DNA of 64,000 nucleotides from JAWLHU01 sp041690255. Lineage in GTDB: Bacteria > Bacillota > Sulfobacillia > Symbiobacteriales > Symbiobacteriaceae. Position 1 is the stretch's first letter. Each line of letters begins with the position of its first letter. This document shows positions 16,798 through 24,022 of the stretch, one piece after another. The stretch lies in the NCBI GenBank assembly GCA_041690255.1, contig JAWLHU010000001.1, positions 372,001 through 436,000 on the forward strand, given 5' to 3'. The notes below the pieces were generated by a model, which was given only the letters and a program-made list of their open reading frames with translations, was not told the origin of the DNA and ran no database searches. Position numbers and translations under genes: made by a program.

Positions 16798-17682
16798 ATG
16801 AAGGGAAAGCGGTGGATGGGAGCGCTGCTGATCGGGGCGGTGCTCCTATCCGGATGCAGTCTTAGCCAGGTGAAGGAACGGGTTGTGTCCACGTTCCAGA
16901 AGCAGGTGGATGTTGAGGCGGAACTGGTCAAGCTCTTCGGCCCGATCGACCAGCGTCTGGTCCTGGGTGAGGGTCTGGTACTGCTCTCGCCGGAGCAGGA
17001 AGGCGCCCGGAACCTGGCCTATGTGGTCGGGCAGGGCGAAGAGGTGCAACTGGCCGGCGAGAAGGTGCAGATCGCTGCTTCGGGGACGGTCACCCTCAGC
17101 GAGGAGAACGGCTGGGCAGTGGTGCAGACCCTGAAGGATGAGGCCCCCCAGTATGCCGCCTACGAGGTGAGCGCTGCGGGCTTGAAACCGGTGGACTACT
17201 ACGCGGCGAAGGCGCCGGAGCCGTCGGTCAAAGAGGGGCATCACCTGGTGGTCAACACCCAGTTGAACGTCCTCTGGCATTATGAGAACGGCACCCTGGT
17301 CGAGACCTACCGGGTCGCGACCGGCAGGCAGCACGGGCCGCAGCCGACTGCTACGGACTGGGCCAAGAACTTCACCACCCCGACCGGCGATTTTCGGCTG
17401 ATCAATTTTGTCACCAACCCGCCCTATACATCGGCTGTCGATGGCCACTTCGTGGAGGGTGGGGACCCGGCGAACCCGCTCGGCACCCGGTGGATGGGGT
17501 TCTCCGCCATCCCCGGTGTGGACGATGCCGGCGGGCTCTATGCGATCCACGGCACCAGCGAGCCCGACAAGATCGGGACCTGGGCTTCGGAGGGCTGCAT
17601 TCGCATGCATACCGCTGAGGCGGAGGCGCTCTTTGCGATCCTGGAAGATGTGAGCCCGACCGTTCGGGTTGTTGCTGACTAG
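16798..17682 (+). CDS. L,D-transpeptidase (YkuD family) lipoprotein
   Basis: This 294-residue protein begins with a lipoprotein signal (LLIGAVLLSGC, Cys at residue 19). After a region of about 120 residues without clear match comes a YkuD domain (about 145-290) starting HLVVNTQLNVLWHYENGTLV, with the catalytic motif HGTSEP ... SEGCIRMHTAEAE (Cys near 266). Such enzymes form 3-3 peptidoglycan links or link proteins to the wall; in spore formers some act in coat or cortex. It is 25 bp downstream of hemL. Confidence 0.92.
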   Translation: MKGKRWMGALLIGAVLLSGCSLSQVKERVVSTFQKQVDVEAELVKLFGPIDQRLVLGEGLVLLSPEQEGARNLAYVVGQGEEVQLAGEKVQIAASGTVTLSEENGWAVVQTLKDEAPQYAAYEVSAAGLKPVDYYAAKAPEPSVKEGHHLVVNTQLNVLWHYENGTLVETYRVATGRQHGPQPTATDWAKNFTTPTGDFRLINFVTNPPYTSAVDGHFVEGGDPANPLGTRWMGFSAIPGVDDAGGLYAIHGTSEPDKIGTWASEGCIRMHTAEAEALFAILEDVSPTVRVVAD

Positions 17683-17705
17683 GTATGGATGGAGGAGGCG
17701 TGACC

Positions 17706-18479
17706 GTGGAGGAGATCCGTGCGCAGCGGTTACGTCTCCTGTGGGTGGCGGGGGTGCTTGCCCCCGCTGCCATGGTGCTTGCGGGCCTGTTCCTCTCCTG
17801 GGTCGCCACCCGCGGGCTGCCTGACCTGGGCGCACCCACCTGGATGGACCTGCTCCTGGGATTGGTGGTCGCCGGGCTCTCCATGGGGCTGGTCACCCTG
17901 CTCTCCCGGGTCAGCAAGGAGTTCGAGCGGGCACTGAAGGAGAGCGGGACCCGCGTCGGTGAGGACGCCCTGAAGCTGGCTGGCTACCCGGTCATGCTGG
18001 TGGTGGTGGTGGCTGCCGCTGTGGGCGAGGAGGTGCTCTTCCGGGGCGGGCTCCAGGCCCTGGTCGGCGTGGTCCCCGCCGCCCTGCTCTTCGGCTTCAG
18101 CCACGGTGGCTGGCGAAGGGAGATGTGGGCTTACGCTGCGGCGGCATCGATCTCGGGCGGCCTCTTCGGCCTGGCCTACAAGCTGACCGGCGTCCTCTGG
18201 ATTCCCATTCTGGCCCACGCCTTGCACAATATTGCCTCGACCGTCCTGCTCGGCAAGAAGGTGGATATCTCCTGGGAGGGCTTCTGGCCGGTGGTCCGGC
18301 TCCTGCCCGACGAGGAGGAAGAAGAGGAAGAAGAGGTAGAAGAGTTGCCATTCGATGATGCATTTGATGATGCGGAGGTAGTGATGGATGAGCCAGTGGA
18401 CGAGCCCGTACCCGATGAGGCCGACAGCCCGGATGATGGGTCTGACGAGCGGACTCCTGCCAACCGGCCCCCAGAATGA
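17706..18479 (+). CDS. CPBP-family intramembrane metalloprotease with acidic tail
   Basis: This protein of 257 residues has about five membrane helices and the CPBP (Abi/Rce1) motifs: VGEEVLFRGGLQ (Glu-Glu, Arg), FGFSHGGWRR (His) and ILAHALHNIAS (His, Asn). The C-terminal 55 residues are almost all Glu, Asp and Pro, starting with a run of nine Glu. I choose the GTG at 17706, seven nt behind GGAGGAGG; the ATG at 17685 would put that site inside the gene. The acidic tail shares 92 nt with the start of the next gene in another frame. Confidence 0.85.
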   Translation: MEEIRAQRLRLLWVAGVLAPAAMVLAGLFLSWVATRGLPDLGAPTWMDLLLGLVVAGLSMGLVTLLSRVSKEFERALKESGTRVGEDALKLAGYPVMLVVVVAAAVGEEVLFRGGLQALVGVVPAALLFGFSHGGWRREMWAYAAAASISGGLFGLAYKLTGVLWIPILAHALHNIASTVLLGKKVDISWEGFWPVVRLLPDEEEEEEEEVEELPFDDAFDDAEVVMDEPVDEPVPDEADSPDDGSDERTPANRPPE

Positions 18480-19500
18480 CCTCTGCGATGTACCCGGCGT
18501 CAGGGTCGGGCACGCGACGATCGTGCGGGGCAGCGGGCCGCTGGTCCCGGGCGAGGGGCCGGTGCGGACCGGGGTGACCGCCATTCTGCCCCACGGCGGT
18601 AACCTCTTCGCGGAGAAGGTGCCGGCGGGGCTCTTTGTGCTGAACGGCTTCGGCAAGGCGACCGGCCTGGCCCAGGTGGCCGAGCTGGGTACCCTGGAGA
18701 CGCCGATCCTGCTGACCAACACCCTTTCCGCCTTCCGGGCCGCCGATGCCCTGATCAGCCAGATGATCGAGCAGAACCCGGGCATCGGGATCCGGACGGG
18801 CACCATCAACCCGGTGGTGGGCGAGTGTAACGACGGATACCTGAACGATATCCAGGGGCGCCATGTGGGTGAAGATCATGTGCGGGCGGCCCTGGCGGCG
18901 GCAACGACCGGGCCGGTGGCTCAGGGGGCGGTCGGGGCGGGGACCGGCATGGTCTGCTTCGGCTTTAAGGGCGGGATCGGCTCGGCCTCCCGGCAGGTGG
19001 AGGGCCACACCCTGGGTGCCCTTGTCCAGGCCAACTTCGGCCAGCGGGGTGACCTGCTGGTCCACGGCCGGCCGGTCGGGCAGCGGTTGCAGGAGTACCC
19101 GGGCGAGGAGGGGCCGGAGCCGGAGGATATCCCGCCGGGCTCGGTCATGGTGGTCCTCGCCACCGATGCTCCCCTCGATGCCCGCCAACTGACCCGGCTG
19201 GCCCGGCGCGGCGCCATGGGCCTGGCTCGCACGGGTGCGAGTGCGGCGAACGGGAGCGGGGACTTCGTGCTCGCCTTCTCGACGGCGAACCGGGTGACCC
19301 ACGAGCCGCAAGGGGGCTGGACGGAGCAGGTCGGGCTGCTGCGTGACGACTCCCCGGCCTTGAACCGGCTCTTCCTGGCCGCCGTGGAGGCGGTGGAGGA
19401 GGCGGTGCTGAACGCCCTCTGGTCTGCGCGCACGGTCGAGGGGCGGGACGGGCGGGTGGTCCACAGCCTGCCGGTGCATCGTGTGATAGGGTGGCTGTAG
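18388..19500 (+). CDS. P1-family (DmpA/OAT-like) N-terminal-nucleophile peptidase
   Basis: This 370-residue protein has the P1/DmpA fold: NDLCDVPGVRVGHATIVRG, a central GVTAILPHGGNLFAEKVPAG, and the self-cleavage motif ASAANGSGDFVLAFST (processing before the Ser of GSGD frees the nucleophile). Family members are aminopeptidases or beta-aminopeptidases. The ATG at 18388 has GGAGGT 8 nt upstream, so the N-terminus overlaps the preceding protease gene by 92 nt. A later start (18433/18436) is possible but has no clear site. Confidence 0.88.
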   Translation: MSQWTSPYPMRPTARMMGLTSGLLPTGPQNDLCDVPGVRVGHATIVRGSGPLVPGEGPVRTGVTAILPHGGNLFAEKVPAGLFVLNGFGKATGLAQVAELGTLETPILLTNTLSAFRAADALISQMIEQNPGIGIRTGTINPVVGECNDGYLNDIQGRHVGEDHVRAALAAATTGPVAQGAVGAGTGMVCFGFKGGIGSASRQVEGHTLGALVQANFGQRGDLLVHGRPVGQRLQEYPGEEGPEPEDIPPGSVMVVLATDAPLDARQLTRLARRGAMGLARTGASAANGSGDFVLAFSTANRVTHEPQGGWTEQVGLLRDDSPALNRLFLAAVEAVEEAVLNALWSARTVEGRDGRVVHSLPVHRVIGWL

Positions 19501-19505
19501 CAACG

Positions 19506-19536
19506 AAAAGACAGTCGTGTGGACTGTCTTTTGATT
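19506..19536 (+). terminator. Terminator after the P1 peptidase gene
   Basis: A perfect 11-bp stem (AAAAGACAGTC / GACTGTCTTTT) with a 5-nt loop, TTTT within the stem, then GATTTTG. Confidence 0.8.
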
Positions 19537-19871
19537 TTGTTTAGATTTCTGTTAGAAACGATCGAACCATGGGCACATTTTATTCGTATAAGAGAGTGAA
19601 AGGTCGGGTGCAACGCTCGGGATTTCGACACTATTCGACATGAAGGACATACAGAACAATATTTTTCAAAAAAATGAACCGAGAGTTCGAACCTTTGATA
19701 GGGTTGCAGCGTATATATGGGTGAAAGCATCTCACCTCAAGCAAGCGAAAAGGCGATCGGAAAGCGAAAAACAATTTCCGATTGTAAAAGTTACGCTTGT
19801 CAAGATATCATACTTAATGGTACGCTTTACGCAGTAGTTTTCAGATTGTTGCGTGGCCGGGGGTGAGGGTA
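19537..19871. other. AT-rich leader region of the TPR/peptide cassette
   Basis: These 335 bp are clearly richer in A and T than the rest of the window, and I see no gene. They hold TTCGAACCTTTGATAGGGTT at 19686-19705, echoed after the cassette at 21052-21066. A weak promoter candidate is TTGTCA (about 19798-19803), 18 bp, TACGCT. A long leader before a regulatory cassette is plausible. Confidence 0.45.
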
Positions 19872-20828
19872 GTGATTGAGTACCTGGAGAAGCTGGTGGA
19901 GGATGAAGAGTACGAGAAGGCACTAGCTTATGCGGAGCAGTTGTTGCTGAATCCGCACGCTACCCCTCACGATATGTTGCGGGTGTACATGCAGGTTCTG
20001 GCTGCTCGATTCGAGCTCGGTGAGTTCTATGGAGCACAGGTGGCTGGTCAGCTTGCTCGACAGATCGCTCTTGAGCTACAGGAGTGGGATCACTTTGGCC
20101 ATATCTGCCTCCATTTGGGCACTGCATATGATCGGCTCCGGCAACCTGAGAAGGCCCTCGCCACTTATTACGAATACTTAGCGAGCATTAGGCTCTACGA
20201 CGATGCTCTGAAGTACGAGGGTACAGTCTTGTTCAATATCGGAATTATTCATACGACAGGTAACCACAGCGATGAGGCATTCGACATGCTGCGGCAGGCG
20301 GAGGACGCGGCGAACAGAGCCAAGAATGAGCGCCAGGCTCACGGGATACGACATGCCTTGATTGGAGCATGCCTCCAGTCGGGCAGGCTACAGGATATTC
20401 CACCCCTTTTGGCCAAGTGCGCTGCCTACCTTCGTCGATTCCCGGATGCCGCCGAACATCATCCGAGTGTACTGTGGCATCATGTTCTTCGGGTTCGTTA
20501 TGCGATGGATACTGGAAGGATGAGTCGAGCGCTCAAGATTGCGCAGCGAGGGCTCAGACTGTGCGAGACGGAGCCCAGGTATAATCATCGCTTCCATATG
20601 CTGGTTGCCGGCATACATCAGAACCAGGGGCGCATGCGGCTCGCCCTCGAACATGGAATTCAGGCACGGGCGGCTGCTATAGCAGCACGTCGGTATGATC
20701 TGGAATACGATGCCGGACTATACATGTATGGTCTACTGGCTGCTCATCCCGAAACTCTTGATACAGATTCCCACGCCTCGTCGGAGGAATGGGTAGTGTT
20801 GCCCCTGAGTAAAGAGGAGGAGGTGTAG
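19872..20828 (+). CDS. TPR-repeat protein, candidate peptide-sensing (Rap/RRNPP-like) receptor
   Basis: The 318-residue, all-helical protein is built of tetratricopeptide-like repeats (YEKALAYAEQLL, LHLGTAYDRLRQPEKALATY, FNIGIIHTTGNHSDEAFDML, ALKIAQRGLRL, ...). No helix-turn-helix or membrane segment is seen, so if it is RRNPP-like it should act by protein contact, as Rap does, rather than on DNA. Two divergent paralogues follow. The GTG at 19872 is favoured by alignment with the start of the second paralogue; GTG at 19863 is the alternative. The gene is AT-richer than its neighbours. Its end overlaps the strong ribosome site of the 37-codon peptide gene next to it. Confidence 0.8.
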   Translation: MIEYLEKLVEDEEYEKALAYAEQLLLNPHATPHDMLRVYMQVLAARFELGEFYGAQVAGQLARQIALELQEWDHFGHICLHLGTAYDRLRQPEKALATYYEYLASIRLYDDALKYEGTVLFNIGIIHTTGNHSDEAFDMLRQAEDAANRAKNERQAHGIRHALIGACLQSGRLQDIPPLLAKCAAYLRRFPDAAEHHPSVLWHHVLRVRYAMDTGRMSRALKIAQRGLRLCETEPRYNHRFHMLVAGIHQNQGRMRLALEHGIQARAAAIAARRYDLEYDAGLYMYGLLAAHPETLDTDSHASSEEWVVLPLSKEEEV

Positions 20829-20831
20829 TAC

Positions 20832-20945
20832 ATGCGGAAGGTCCTCGTGGTCATGGTTCTGGTTATTGTGGCGGCGCTCTCTGTTGGCTTGGGCCAGCAG
20901 TCCGTGGGGGGTTGCGAAACCCATCACACTGAGTACCCGTGCTGA
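20832..20945 (+). CDS. Small exported-peptide precursor (Phr-like signalling peptide candidate)
   Basis: A 37-residue ORF starts 3 nt after the TPR gene's stop, behind a perfect AGGAGGAGGTG. It encodes a secretion signal, MRKVLVVMVLVIVAALSVGL, then GQQSVGGCETHHTEYPC and a stop. Short basic start, hydrophobic core and polar C-terminal tail are those of Phr/PapR-type pro-peptides, where the last 5-10 residues become the signal. The two Cys (10 residues apart) could make a disulfide ring, which is unusual for Phr. Coupling to the TPR gene strongly suggests a receptor/peptide pair. There is no sequence-family match I can name. Confidence 0.75.
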   Translation: MRKVLVVMVLVIVAALSVGLGQQSVGGCETHHTEYPC

Positions 20946-20968
20946 TGTTGAGCCAATTGGGCCTTTAG

Positions 20969-20993
20969 GGACTGACACTCTGTCGGTCCTTAA
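20969..20993 (+). terminator. Weak terminator after the peptide gene
   Basis: GGACTGAC / GTCGGTCC (one G-T pair) with a 5-nt loop ends 24-44 nt past the stop, followed by TTAAA. It would end the TPR/peptide transcript. Confidence 0.5.
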
Positions 20994-21154
20994 ACCCGTG
21001 TTGCGAACCCGAGACTTCGCCGAAGAAATCGTCCATATTTCTCCCCAAACCTTCGAACCTTTAGGGTCGGTTTTACGTATTACCAGGTGAGACCGATCCT
21101 ACGCCACACACAACTTTCGCTTCATTATCCATTTCATCAACCACGAAAAAACTC

Positions 21155-21182
21155 TTTACAACCGTACAATCTGTGGTAGAAT
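21155..21182 (+). promoter_or_regulatory. Sigma-A-type promoter of the second TPR gene
   Basis: -35 TTTACA (21155-21160), 16-bp spacer, -10 TAGAAT (21177-21182). It lies 68 bp ahead of the ATG at 21250, so this gene has its own promoter. Confidence 0.65.
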
Positions 21183-21249
21183 TGATACTAGAAACAGACT
21201 AGTCCAACTTATGGGCTGTTCTAGTACCGCAAGGGAAGGGGCAACGGCG

Positions 21250-22233
21250 ATGCTAGATACCCTGGTCCGCCTCATGGAGGAAGGTGAGTTCCAGAAGTGC
21301 CTGCGGCTAGCCGAGCAGTGCATGATGCGTGGTGGCTGGTCCCTGTCGGAGATGGCCACGATCAACATGGCGATCTGCCGGTGCCGGCTGGGTCTCGGTG
21401 ATCCATATGGGGCGGTCGCAGCTGGCATGCTGGCCGTCCGGCTGTCCAAAGACGTGGGCGAGTATGATCTCCTGGCCCGCGCCCTGCTCAACCTGGGTAC
21501 TGCATACGTGGGGGTTCGTCAGTATGACCAGGCCCTCGAGCAGTTCTATGCCTACTTTGACTACCATACCCAGTACAAGAAGTCCCGTCGCCTGGAGGGC
21601 GCATTCTGGAAGCACATTGGCGTGACTCATCAGCGGAAGCTGGAGTCCCAGAAGGCGCTGGAAGCGCTGAAGAAGGCGCGTGACTGGTTTAGGAGGCAGG
21701 AGGTCGAGTACAGTGTCTTCACCTGTACACATGATCTCATAAACACCTACTTACAGATGCACGAGCACGACCCGACCCGGTCCCTGGCTCCCGTCAAAGA
21801 CCTGCTGGAGGACCAGAGGCTTATCGCCCGCCGAAACCCGCTGGAGTCCTACTACGAAGGCACCTACTGGTTGGATATGGCCGGTTATTACCTCCACGAC
21901 AGCCGGCTCGGCCGGGCGATCGTTGCGGCCAACAAGGCAATCACCTTGCGCAAGGGCGACCGGATGACCGCCTTCCATGCCCGAATGCTCCTGCATCGGT
22001 GTTACCTGGATCTTGACGATCCTCGTGCAGCGTTGGGGCATGCCCTGGCAGCCCGTGTGCTGGCGGTTGAGGGACGCCACTTTGACCTGGAGTTCCTCGC
22101 CTCTCAGGCCATGGCCGATGTGATCAGAGAGCAGGGAGCAGAGATGGTCAAGTCGCTCGATCAGGAGTACCTGGATCAGGGAATCGACCTGGGGCAGTAC
22201 CTTTCGCCCTGGGTACTGCGGCGAGAGCATTAA
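21250..22233 (+). CDS. TPR-repeat protein, paralogue 2
   Basis: The 327-residue helical TPR protein aligns from end to end with the protein at 19872: MLDTLVRLMEEGEFQKCLRL at the start, then DPYGAVAAGMLAVRLSKDVG, LNLGTAYVGVRQYDQALEQF, and YLDQGIDLGQYLSPW at the end. AAGGGAAGGGG precedes the ATG. It has no DNA-binding or membrane domain. Unlike paralogue 1 there is no small peptide gene behind it; a terminator follows instead. GC content is close to that of the chromosome, so it seems older here than paralogue 1. Confidence 0.8.
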   Translation: MLDTLVRLMEEGEFQKCLRLAEQCMMRGGWSLSEMATINMAICRCRLGLGDPYGAVAAGMLAVRLSKDVGEYDLLARALLNLGTAYVGVRQYDQALEQFYAYFDYHTQYKKSRRLEGAFWKHIGVTHQRKLESQKALEALKKARDWFRRQEVEYSVFTCTHDLINTYLQMHEHDPTRSLAPVKDLLEDQRLIARRNPLESYYEGTYWLDMAGYYLHDSRLGRAIVAANKAITLRKGDRMTAFHARMLLHRCYLDLDDPRAALGHALAARVLAVEGRHFDLEFLASQAMADVIREQGAEMVKSLDQEYLDQGIDLGQYLSPWVLRREH

Positions 22234-22542
22234 GCTGTAGGCGAAGCGCCCGACCGGAAGAGTCCGGTCGGGTTGCTGTCATTGTGGCCTGGGCAACCAA
22301 CTACTCCGCCCGATTTGGACGGGAGACGGGGCTCAGATTCGTCGAAAACAGGCGGAGTCGGCAGGGCCGCCGGCGAGGGTAGGCACTTGGCCTCCCGGTC
22401 CCCCGGCGCGCCCGCCCCCAGCCCCGGCCCCCGGCCCCCTGGCACCGCCCCCAGCCTCGGCCCGGCAGAATCCGGTCGGGTCTGTTTCATTTTGCCGGGG
22501 AGGGGCAGACTACTCGCACACTAGCGAGAAGGGGGCTCTGGC
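22234..22542. other. GC-rich intergenic region between TPR paralogues 2 and 3
   Basis: About 310 bp with no credible gene. A terminator comes first (22249-22280). Then there is a C-rich low-complexity stretch (about 22390-22465). The block TCCGGTCGGGT...CATT occurs twice (about 22263-22285 and 22472-22492), perhaps a copy of the terminator's right arm. Confidence 0.5.
22249..22280 (+). terminator. Terminator after TPR paralogue 2
   Basis: A perfect 9-bp stem, CCCGACCGG / CCGGTCGGG with a 6-nt loop, followed by TTGCTGTCATT. Confidence 0.7.
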
Positions 22543-23511
22543 GTGTCGGATACCGGCGAACTACACCGGTTGATGGACGCGGGCGACTACGCGCGCTGCC
22601 TCGAGCGGGGGCAGGCGATGCTGCGGGAGCACGGACTCTCGGCGGACGACCGGGTCCGGGTGCTGGGCCTGCTCTGCCGGTGTCGGATCGAGGCGGGTGA
22701 CTTCCTGGGCGCCGTCTCCTGGGGAACGGAGGCGGCGGAGCAGGCTGAGCGACTTGCGAACCCTGACCTGAGGGGGTCGGTGCTGATCGATCTGGCGACC
22801 GCCCTGATCGGCATTCGGCGCTATGCCGAGGCCTTGGCCAGGCTGGATCAGTACCAGCAGGGGTTGCACGAGACCACATCGGCGCGGGTTCTGGAGGGCA
22901 CGGCGCTTCGGCTTCAGGGCGATGCGCTGACCGCCGCTGGGCGCGAGGCGGATGCACTGGCCCGGTACGACGCGGCGCGCAACTGGTTCCTTCGGTATGG
23001 CGACGAGCCCTCCGCAGGCGAATGCCTGCTGGGCATGCTGGCGGCCAGCCATGCCATGGGCGATTCCCGGTTGATGGAGAGACTGCTCGAGGAGGGGGAG
23101 GACAGAGCCGCAGAACCAGCCTTCCAGGGGTGGATGGCGCTGTATCAGGCCCGCCTTTGTTCAATGACGGGCCAACTGCAGGCATCGGTCGATCACGCCT
23201 TTCGGGCCCTGGAGCTGGCCGCTCCGCTCAGCCCGCTCCAGGTGGAGGCACAGCTTCACTTGAGCGGGACGGCAGAGCGCATGGAACGCGCAGTCGACGC
23301 CCTGAGCTTCGCACTCGCAGCACGGGTCAGCGCGATCGACGGCCGGCTCTACAGCCTGGAGATGAGGGCCTCGGTGTTGCTCCTGCACCTCCTGCGACGC
23401 CATGGCGGAGGACCACTCCGGGAGCTGGAGGACGACCTGGCACATAACGGGGTCGATCTCTATCAGTACGTGGATCCCGCCGAGGTTCAGCGACTCGTTT
23501 CCGGGACATAA
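22543..23511 (+). CDS. TPR-repeat protein, paralogue 3
   Basis: This 322-residue helical protein has the same layout as the two before it: ELHRLMDAGDYARCLERGQA, RCRIEAGDFLGAVSWGTEAA, ATALIGIRRYAEALARLDQY and an end (NGVDLYQYVDPAEVQ) matching paralogue 2's GIDLGQY. GTG start behind AGAAGGGGG. It is very GC-rich. No peptide gene follows, only a terminator. The role is probably regulatory protein-protein contact, but nothing fixes a partner. Confidence 0.8.
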   Translation: MSDTGELHRLMDAGDYARCLERGQAMLREHGLSADDRVRVLGLLCRCRIEAGDFLGAVSWGTEAAEQAERLANPDLRGSVLIDLATALIGIRRYAEALARLDQYQQGLHETTSARVLEGTALRLQGDALTAAGREADALARYDAARNWFLRYGDEPSAGECLLGMLAASHAMGDSRLMERLLEEGEDRAAEPAFQGWMALYQARLCSMTGQLQASVDHAFRALELAAPLSPLQVEAQLHLSGTAERMERAVDALSFALAARVSAIDGRLYSLEMRASVLLLHLLRRHGGGPLRELEDDLAHNGVDLYQYVDPAEVQRLVSGT

Positions 23512-23512
23512 C

Positions 23513-23546
23513 GAAGCGCCCGGCAGACGGCCGGGCGCTATCGCTT
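23513..23546. terminator. Terminator shared by TPR paralogue 3 and the converging cyclotransferase gene
   Basis: The stem GCGCCCGGC / GCCGGGCGC is extended by GAAGC ... GCTTC. The hairpin overlaps the cyclotransferase stop at 23538. Confidence 0.65.
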
Positions 23547-23885
23547 CAGGCGGGTTCGGAAGAAATGAAGGTTGCCCACGTAGACGAAGGCAGAGATCGT
23601 GCCATGCGCACCCTGAACCGAGACCAGGCGACGGATGTAAGCCGGCGGGTTGTCAAGGGCGTTCTCGTACCGATCGAGCTTCTCCCAGTCGGTATACTGA
23701 ATCCCGAAGAAGACCAGCCCTTCGCAGCTCGCTCCGGACTCCGGGAGGATGATCGGGTAACCGAGGCTGGTCTCAACCCGGCGGTAGCCGTAGAGCACGC
23801 CGGCCACTCCCGCCGGCAGGTTGCGCCCTGTGACCTTGGTCATGACACGCCGGTCCATGAGCGTGCCGTACGCAAACAGGTTCAC
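23538..23885 (-). CDS. Gamma-glutamylcyclotransferase-like (AIG2/GGCT) protein
   Basis: The 115-residue protein opens MNLFAYGTLMDRRVMTKVTG, with the YGTLM substrate-loop motif of the GGCT/AIG2 family, followed by CEGLVFFGI and WEKLDRYENALDNPPAY, where the Glu of DRYE is the catalytic candidate. Such proteins cyclise gamma-glutamyl amines to 5-oxoproline. The substrate here is unknown. GGGTGCCACT, a weak ribosome site, lies upstream of the ATG. Confidence 0.85.
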   Translation of the reverse strand: MNLFAYGTLMDRRVMTKVTGRNLPAGVAGVLYGYRRVETSLGYPIILPESGASCEGLVFFGIQYTDWEKLDRYENALDNPPAYIRRLVSVQGAHGTISAFVYVGNLHFFRTRLKR

Positions 23886-24022
23886 AGTGGCACCCCCTCA
23901 AGGTTCGCCTTCCATCGTCTTAGTTTACCAAGGGCTGCCTTTGGCGTCTACCGGCTCCATGTGCAGGGATTCGTTTCCCCCCGAGAGAACCCTATTGGGA
24001 AACGGATGGAGGTGAGGCGGCC

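Larger units (their letters stand above)
20946..21249. other. Intergenic region between the peptide gene and second TPR gene
   Basis: About 300 bp, AT-richer than average. It holds a small terminator-like hairpin (20969-20989), the motif TTCGAACCTTTAGGG (21052-21066), and a good sigma-A promoter (21155-21182). I see no further gene with a ribosome site. Confidence 0.55.

Noticed and set aside
22273..22524. A pro-peptide gene behind TPR paralogue 2
   Set aside because: The open frame there has no signal-like hydrophobic core, starts inside a terminator stem, and is Pro-rich from the C-rich low-complexity DNA.
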